IMG/VR virus record: IMGVR_UViG_3300027857_000347
Span: 1-48,846 of that record
Origin: a virus
Direction: 5' to 3' (one strand)
Length of the DNA stretch: 48,846 bases
The notes beneath the pieces were generated by a model, which had not been told where the DNA came from, ran no database searches, and was given only the letters and a program-made list of their open reading frames with translations. Made by a program: the position numbers and the translations under genes. Positions 44,597 to 48,846 of this stretch are shown in pieces. The first letter of the stretch is position 1. Each line of letters begins with the position of its first letter.

Positions 44597-45511
44597 TTAT
44601 ACTATTCCAGCTTGTTTGAGTATCTTGTGAGAAGCCGTTTTCTTTGTAGCGTGGTAGCGCGGAGGTGGATTACGAATCAAATCCTTCGCTTTGGGACCAT
44701 AGCTGTGAATGTGAACGCCCTTGTTATCGCGGTAGACGCGATTACCGGTAAATAGGTCAACAGCTGTTCCGCCAACAAAGCGCTTGGTGCCATAGCGCGA
44801 CCGTCTGTAATCATCAAGCTGATCCCAAGTCTTCATGACCGGGGTACCATACGATTTGACGTTAAACAGGGTAGCACCTGCTGGGCGCTCGTAGATGTAC
44901 TTGCCTTCAGGAACGTCTGCGAGGGTGAAGTGAAACCACACACCGTCGATGTTATGAAGAACGTTGTCATCATCAATCCAACGGGTAATCTCGAGTTCAG
45001 CTTTGGCCTGCTTTGCGGCTCTACGAGCTTTGCTCGCCTTATCACCACCATACCACTTGTTCTTCTTCATGATGCCATCGCGTGGATCTACGAAGTATTC
45101 AGTGGATGTGGAATTGCGGAGCTTCACATCACCGCGGTTAGAATAGGCACCTGTCTTTACCCACAGCTCACCATCCTCAACGTATACTTCTCGCTCTACG
45201 TATTGAAAAAGATGCTCAAGGATGTGTTGGTTGATTACGGAACGCTTGTCGAAATTTTTACAGAGATCGCTGTAGAAGGTATCCCAGCGCTTACCGATGT
45301 TGGCGCGAATCGCACCGCGAAGAGGGCTGAGATTTTCATTGAAATTTTTGGTTTCATAACCATAGCGGTGCTTGGTGCTCTCAAATGAGGGCATTCCCTC
45401 ACCCTCTTCACCAAAGTTGTTAAATTTTTTGCTGTTGCGAACTTCCTTGTACTTGCTATCGTGGCCGATGCGCTCACGCTCACAAAGAAGCTTGTTGAGA
45501 TCTGGTCTCAT
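44597..45511 (-). CDS. conserved protein of unknown function, 304 aa
   Basis: GGAG lies 6 nt before ATG 45511. It begins MRPDLNKLLCERERIGH and contains FNENLSPLRGAIRANIGKRWDTFYSDLCKNF and HILEHLFQYVE, a pattern I recall from a bacterial family often annotated as hypothetical (MRPDL.KVIVERPR). A basic C-terminal half (KASKARRAAKQAKAELE) suggests nucleic-acid contact. AATAAATA box 27 nt upstream. Confidence 0.7.
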   Translation of the reverse strand: MRPDLNKLLCERERIGHDSKYKEVRNSKKFNNFGEEGEGMPSFESTKHRYGYETKNFNENLSPLRGAIRANIGKRWDTFYSDLCKNFDKRSVINQHILEHLFQYVEREVYVEDGELWVKTGAYSNRGDVKLRNSTSTEYFVDPRDGIMKKNKWYGGDKASKARRAAKQAKAELEITRWIDDDNVLHNIDGVWFHFTLADVPEGKYIYERPAGATLFNVKSYGTPVMKTWDQLDDYRRSRYGTKRFVGGTAVDLFTGNRVYRDNKGVHIHSYGPKAKDLIRNPPPRYHATKKTASHKILKQAGIV

Positions 45512-45536
45512 GTTATCTCCGGTTGGATCTATCCAA

Positions 45537-45773
45537 CTATTTATTCATCTTTCTAAAACGCGTCAAGTAGCCATATCCGCTAATCAAGAAGAAAATGCCA
45601 CCGGCTATATCAGCAGTTGAGTAGATTGATCTTGATGCCAGAACACCAATCGTAAGGCAGAAAATACCGACTTGAAAAAAGACTATCGAATAGAGAAGCG
45701 CGTAGCCTTTGCTATGCACCCTCTTGTTGAGTTCAAGCTGCCTTTTGATCTTCAGCTGCTTCCGCTCGTTCAT
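45537..45773 (-). CDS. small membrane protein, 78 aa
   Basis: Basic N-terminus, then two hydrophobic helices (YALLYSIVFFQVGIFCLTIGV and IAGGIFFLISGYGYL). It starts inside the upstream gene (41-nt overlap) and ends with TAG within an AATAAATA late box. Unknown role. Confidence 0.65.
   Translation of the reverse strand: MNERKQLKIKRQLELNKRVHSKGYALLYSIVFFQVGIFCLTIGVLASRSIYSTADIAGGIFFLISGYGYLTRFRKMNK
45538..45545 (-). promoter_or_regulatory. late promoter box AATAAATA
   Basis: 27 nt before the 304-aa conserved protein. Confidence 0.5.
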
Positions 45774-46002
45774 CAGCTTCTTTTTCCTGACGTTCTCGCT
45801 TCTTGCCGCCCTTCTGCGCCTTCATGTAATCACTGTGGGAATCGTAAAGCTGGAACCAAGCCTTTCTTTTCCCATGCTTAGACTCTGTGCGAGCTGGACC
45901 CTTGTTGCCAGTTGAAATAGGTCCAGTTGGCCCATTATTCTTAGCTCGCCGATTATTTTTTCCTTCGGCGATAAGACGGGCAGATTTTGAATTTCGAGAC
46001 AT
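45733..46002 (-). CDS. basic low-complexity protein, 89 aa
   Basis: AGGAG lies 7 nt before ATG 46002. Rich in Arg, Lys, Asn and Gly (NNRRAKNNGPTGP...KKRERQEKEADER); probably disordered and nucleic-acid binding. A TGTACA-17-TACAAT promoter lies 31 nt upstream. Confidence 0.65.
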   Translation of the reverse strand: MSRNSKSARLIAEGKNNRRAKNNGPTGPISTGNKGPARTESKHGKRKAWFQLYDSHSDYMKAQKGGKKRERQEKEADERAEAAEDQKAA

Positions 46003-46032
46003 TTTTTCTCCTAAGGGAAATCAAGTAGAAAG

Positions 46033-46061
46033 ATTGTAACACAGATTAGGAAGAATGTACA
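46033..46061 (-). promoter_or_regulatory. sigma70-like promoter TGTACA-17-TACAAT
   Basis: Minus strand, 31 nt before the basic 89-aa gene. Confidence 0.65.
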
Positions 46062-46062
46062 C

Positions 46063-47001
46063 TCAGAGAATAACAATCGCCTGAACTTCTTTGAATTCTC
46101 TATCGTTGGCCAACCAAAATTTTCCAGTCTCCGGTTCAGCTATCGTCAAACCACACCATAGCTCGGGGCTGCCATCGTTGTACCGGCTTGGAAGCTTGTA
46201 CGACGCGTAGGCCATTGTATCAAGGTTTGTCTGACCCATAAAGGTTACTGGAGCGCGCATGATGGTGTGACCGGAATAAATGTGCGATAGCGCCGGATTA
46301 AAAACGGCACCAAGCTTCTGCTGCTTAGCCATCGTGCTAAATTTTTTAATCGAGCGCTCATCAAGCTGCTGCTTGTAGAGCGAATAGAAAATATACCGAC
46401 CCCAAGTAATCGTGTCACCATCTTGGGTCTGAATCGTAGCTACCTTTGTAAATGTAGCTGGGTCTGCTAGCATCGCGTCGGTAATAACCTCATCTTGACA
46501 GTCTTCTCGATGCGATGAATCAAACGGTGCGCGCGGCGGAAGCTCAGCGTGGAGCACGTGAAACAAGCTGCCATCTTTCTTTTCAACGGTTATGAGGTAC
46601 GGAAGATCCTCAATCTGCTTGATCGCCTTTCGAACAAATTCGCCCATCGTAGTTTGTTCAGTTTTGTATCTGGTTCCCCATGAACCTCCGTTAGGCTGCC
46701 ACCACTGCCCATAGTAGCCGCCTTTGAAAAATTCGAACATGAGCTGCTCGTGGTTACCCATGCACGCGAAGAACCATGGTTGGTTGATTAAGTCAAGACA
46801 CGCTTCGTTGGATGGGCCGCGGTCAACGAGGTCACCCGCGCAGATTAGACGGTCCTTCGTCTTGTCGAAATTGAGTCCGTTGAGAGCTGCCGTAACGCAT
46901 GAGTAGCTGCCATGGATATCTCCACACACAAAGTCGCGACCAGCAAGATTTGGTGATAGACGCTTAATCTTTAACGTTGGTGTTTCTTTAGGGCGCGGCA
47001 T
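46063..47001 (-). CDS. lambda-type serine/threonine phosphatase
   Basis: 312 residues. Metallophosphatase motifs: FVCGDIHGSY (residues 24-33), ICAGDLVDRGPSN, ACMGNHEQLM and SGHTIM, the order found in lambda PP and PrpA/ApaH-like phosphatases. It removes phosphate from proteins or nucleotides with a dinuclear metal site. With the PrkA kinase in the same genome, the phage could both add and remove protein phosphates. ATG lies 2 nt after the upstream TAA. Confidence 0.9.
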   Translation of the reverse strand: MPRPKETPTLKIKRLSPNLAGRDFVCGDIHGSYSCVTAALNGLNFDKTKDRLICAGDLVDRGPSNEACLDLINQPWFFACMGNHEQLMFEFFKGGYYGQWWQPNGGSWGTRYKTEQTTMGEFVRKAIKQIEDLPYLITVEKKDGSLFHVLHAELPPRAPFDSSHREDCQDEVITDAMLADPATFTKVATIQTQDGDTITWGRYIFYSLYKQQLDERSIKKFSTMAKQQKLGAVFNPALSHIYSGHTIMRAPVTFMGQTNLDTMAYASYKLPSRYNDGSPELWCGLTIAEPETGKFWLANDREFKEVQAIVIL

Positions 47002-47003
47002 GC

Positions 47004-47270
47004 TTACCAGCTCTCATAGTCGGTCAAGTCGAGCTCATGACCACAAGATTTTACCGTGAAGATTGTGCCGATGCTAGTTGGTCTGAATGAATACGTTAGG
47101 TCGCCGCCTACGGCTCCGAAGTAAGGATACGTATATCCTTCTTCATCCTCAAAGTGGAGCGACGCTAGATGTGGATCTTTCCTTTGCTCTTCGAGAATTG
47201 GCGGGTAAACCGTTTCTCGGAGCCACTTGTCTATCTTTGATTCTTCTTCTGGTGTTACTTGAAAGTTCAT
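47004..47270 (-). CDS. hypothetical protein, 88 aa
   Basis: The start at 47270 (MNFQVTPEEESKIDKW) is favoured over the longer frame. Acidic N-terminus and a beta-rich C-terminus (GAVGGDLTYSFRPTSIGTIFTVKSCG). No family recognised. It precedes the phosphatase. Confidence 0.65.
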   Translation of the reverse strand: MNFQVTPEEESKIDKWLRETVYPPILEEQRKDPHLASLHFEDEEGYTYPYFGAVGGDLTYSFRPTSIGTIFTVKSCGHELDLTDYESW

Positions 47271-47352
47271 TTTTATTCTTCTTTGATCGTCCAAAGATCG
47301 CATCCCATCCATCACGATAGGCTTTGGTTGCTGGTTTTGATCTGATAGCCAT
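47149..47352 (-). CDS. possible small basic protein, 67 aa
   Basis: The N-terminal part (KAYRDGWDAIFGRSKKNKNE) looks like a genuine small phage peptide, but the C-terminal 38 residues merely shadow the overlapping 88-aa gene. A late box (47359-47366) sits so close that the ATG would be at the transcript start. Doubtful or truncated. Confidence 0.4.
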   Translation of the reverse strand: MAIRSKPATKAYRDGWDAIFGRSKKNKNELSSNTRRRIKDRQVAPRNGLPANSRRAKERSTSSVAPL

Positions 47353-47358
47353 ATCGGA

Positions 47359-47366
47359 TATTTATA
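47359..47366 (-). promoter_or_regulatory. late promoter box TATAAATA
   Basis: Perfect box upstream of the phosphatase operon. Confidence 0.65.
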
Positions 47367-47401
47367 ATCCTGGCATCACGCGTCTTGAGCGCGTGATTAT
47401 T

Positions 47402-47626
47402 CTACTTACGATTTCTCAGCCGCCAGAAGGCTCCATTGATGAGATTTCGTTGTTGCTTGTCAGTAAGTTCACCATTTCCCTGTCGGTGCGCGTATGACCA
47501 ATCGCAGATGTTTCGAATCAACCTCTGAACGTCTTCAGCTCGCATCGCGATGGCAGCAGAAGAATTGATATCGTGAAGGAGTCCTTCATACATCTCGATC
47601 TTCTGCTTTTGGGTAGGACGTGGCAT
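47402..47626 (-). CDS. conserved small phage protein, 74 aa
   Basis: The start at 47626 overlaps the pilin-like stop (TGATG). It begins MPRPTQKQKIEMYEGLLHDIN and has NICDWSYAHRQGNGE, a pattern I recall from several large phages. Helical, charged. Function unknown. Confidence 0.72.
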   Translation of the reverse strand: MPRPTQKQKIEMYEGLLHDINSSAAIAMRAEDVQRLIRNICDWSYAHRQGNGELTDKQQRNLINGAFWRLRNRK

Positions 47627-47853
47627 CAATTTGCTCGGTAGGTCTGACCGTTAGAACATACGAGCAGTGAGCTATCATCTGGGGCCGGTGCGCACGAAAT
47701 ACCAGGAACTCCCTGAAATTGTTGATTTTGGGTAGCAGCTTGCTTGCCACGCGAGATGACGTCGTTGATAGCTGGAACTGCTATTATCGCTAGGACCGCG
47801 ATGATAGCAATCACGATGAATAGCTCAATGAAGGTAAAACCTTTCTGACGCAT
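47626..47853 (-). CDS. type IV pilin-like peptide with prepilin N-terminus, 75 aa
   Basis: MRQKGFTFIELFIVIAIIAVLA is a textbook prepilin cleavage/methylation signal: Gly before Phe, Glu at position 5 of the mature helix, then a hydrophobic helix. Only about 45 residues follow, with two Cys that could form a disulfide loop (CAPAPDDSSLLVC). It would be processed by host prepilin peptidase. AAGGAG lies 6 nt before the start. It may interfere with or mimic a host pilus component. Confidence 0.82.
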   Translation of the reverse strand: MRQKGFTFIELFIVIAIIAVLAIIAVPAINDVISRGKQAATQNQQFQGVPGISCAPAPDDSSLLVCSNGQTYRAN

Positions 47854-47870
47854 GTAAATCTCCTTGTGAA

Positions 47871-47902
47871 GTGAAGTCCCGAATAATGGTTCGGGACTTC
47901 AC
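47871..47902. terminator. 13-bp hairpin between VWA and pilin-like genes
   Basis: GTGAAGTCCCGAA pairs perfectly with its partner around a 6-nt loop. There is no T-run on the minus strand, so it may be an attenuator or RNA-processing site. Confidence 0.65.
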
Positions 47903-47908
47903 GCAGCT

Positions 47909-48846
47909 TTAGCGAGCGGACGGTCCTTCTTTGTAAGCTTTGCCTACATTCTTCCAGTACAGCACCTGCGTGCCCTTGTCGACCTTACGGTTTACAGAAG
48001 TCGATTGGATGAAAAGATCAAAGTTACCAAGATCATCTGGCGCCAAGCGGATGGTTCCATACGTTGGTAGGCCCATCATCTTACGCGCCGCGGCTCCCTC
48101 GTAGATTGCATTTGAAGTTTTATCGCGGATGATTAGACGCTTGTGATCTTGCACTTCCTTCTCGGTTTTGACAAGCTGGTAAAATGCGGCGCCCTTCAAA
48201 AGAGGGTCACCGTTGAGGCGCTGTTCTACGAAGTCGCGAATCGCGGCACCATCATCCTTTGTTGATACCGGCCACAGCATAACTTCAGATGAAATATCGC
48301 GGAGAGCTACGGCGACGTCCTTGCTTGAAACGCTTGAAAGATCAGCGTAGAACTTCTTGGTAGAAGTTGCACCAGCCGAACGAGCGCTGTAGTAATCCGT
48401 AAATGCCGAGCGGGTGGCAGCAGAAGCTACCTGCACGCCGTGTGATGATTGTTCCCACTCAAGAATGTTGCCATCCGGAATACCTAAGCTTGCAAGCTTA
48501 CGACCATAACCAACGGGAACCCGGAATACGAATGTCCAGCGGTCGGTAGCTTGCAGCTCACGAATCTTAGCTGCAAGGCTGCGCGCGTTGTACTTGCGCG
48601 AGTGCTGTTCCTCACCGTCGGTAACCGCCATGATGAGAAACGAAACATCCGGATTGGATGCATCAGGTACCTTTTCAAACATCTCGATGAGCTCACCGAT
48701 TGAATCAAACAGGGCGGTGCCGCCACCGGTATGATATGAGCTCTCTGCGATTGGCTGTAACGTGGATACGTTTGAGTTCACGATGACGCGCCGAATCGGA
48801 ATGCCGTGGTTTCCACCACACTCAACTACCGAAACGATCGTGTCTT
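47909..48846 (-). CDS. von Willebrand A-domain protein (5' end outside window)
   Basis: The frame is open to the right edge, so the N-terminus is missing; a GTG at 48781 is only an internal codon. TGGGTALFDSIGELIEMFE carries the MIDAS threonine, and SFLIMAVTDGEEQHS the following Asp strand. The C-terminal 150 residues are unfamiliar (GAAFYQLVKTEKEVQDHKRLIIRDK). It is the third VWA protein in the window, after YeaH and Ro60. Role unknown. Confidence 0.8.
   Translation of the reverse strand, partial: DTIVSVVECGGNHGIPIRRVIVNSNVSTLQPIAESSYHTGGGTALFDSIGELIEMFEKVPDASNPDVSFLIMAVTDGEEQHSRKYNARSLAAKIRELQATDRWTFVFRVPVGYGRKLASLGIPDGNILEWEQSSHGVQVASAATRSAFTDYYSARSAGATSTKKFYADLSSVSSKDVAVALRDISSEVMLWPVSTKDDGAAIRDFVEQRLNGDPLLKGAAFYQLVKTEKEVQDHKRLIIRDKTSNAIYEGAAARKMMGLPTYGTIRLAPDDLGNFDLFIQSTSVNRKVDKGTQVLYWKNVGKAYKEGPSAR

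Noticed and set aside
1-48846. Genome-wide reassignment of TAG to an amino acid
   Set aside because: Several genes (prkA, DHFR, the 107-aa HNH-like gene, small zinc-finger genes) end in TAG just before the next start, so TAG is a working stop in most contexts. Only two genes show early in-frame TAG.
1-48846. CRISPR array, insertion sequence, integrase or rRNA
   Set aside because: No regularly spaced direct repeats with unique spacers, no transposase or integrase motifs, and no rRNA-like sequence were seen.

Overview
The window reads as part of the genome of a large tailed bacteriophage (probably a jumbo myovirus distantly related to T4) that infects a Gram-negative bacterium. Evidence: almost every gene lies on the minus strand in tightly overlapping operons (ATGA, TGATG and TAATG junctions). 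There are homing endonucleases of the GIY-YIG and HNH types, and phage-type metabolic genes (DHFR, MazG, deoxynucleotidase, Nudix, peptide deformylase). A T4-like late promoter box (NATAAATA) precedes many genes on both strands, and a second sigma70-like class (TTTACT or TGTACT, exactly 17 bp, TATAAT-like) precedes others. A large tRNA array is present. From memory the gene set resembles giant phages with dozens of tRNAs. No database was searched.

Layout, in plus coordinates with transcription mostly right to left. 1-5.7 kb holds SpoVR, YeaH (VWA) and PrkA kinase, the same trio as the host prkA-yeaH-ycgB group, interrupted by a GIY-YIG gene. 5.8-8.9 kb holds a DEDD exonuclease, DHFR, several tiny zinc-finger proteins and a deoxyribosyltransferase-like protein. 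9-12 kb holds a plus-strand homing endonuclease, a Ro60/TROVE protein and, upstream of it, a roughly 370-nt non-coding domain closed by a 23-bp long-range helix (Y-RNA candidate). 12-21 kb holds small enzymes (HNH, HAD nucleotidase, Nudix, A-type Fe-S carrier, GNAT), a Dps-like fusion and a GGQ release factor interrupted by an in-frame TGA. 21.2-27.3 kb is an array of about 30 tRNA or tRNA-like genes, interrupted by a deformylase, two MK..ELLE proteins, a GIY-YIG gene and a plus-strand two-gene cassette. 27.5-33.5 kb holds MazG, HAD, ATP-grasp, an HNH-RNA ligase fusion and PilZ. 33.5-40.3 kb holds structural, secreted and hypothetical proteins. 40.4-44.6 kb is the amber region described next. 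44.6-48.8 kb holds a conserved unknown protein, a lambda-type phosphatase, a pilin-like peptide and a VWA protein running off the edge.

Most striking result: a possible stop-codon-gated circuit. A peptidyl-tRNA hydrolase 2-like gene has an in-frame TAG at codon 4 and an HD-domain gene has one at codon 3. Both have good ribosome-binding sites and lie in the same operon. That operon ends with a tRNA whose anticodon reads UAG (CUA), and a second CUA tRNA lies just upstream behind a late promoter. Separately, the release-factor gene needs read-through of a UGA at codon 36. Thus genes acting in termination and ribosome rescue carry premature stops, and the phage itself encodes amber-reading tRNAs.

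Other themes are RNA maintenance (Ro60 with a candidate partner RNA, an HNH-RNA ligase fusion, and tRNAs with hairpin insertions or altered D/T-loop contacts) and protein packaging (about a dozen unrelated proteins share a T4 capsid-targeting-like N-terminus, MKxxELLE). Start sites given here often differ from the longest ORF. They were chosen from Shine-Dalgarno sequences and junction overlaps.
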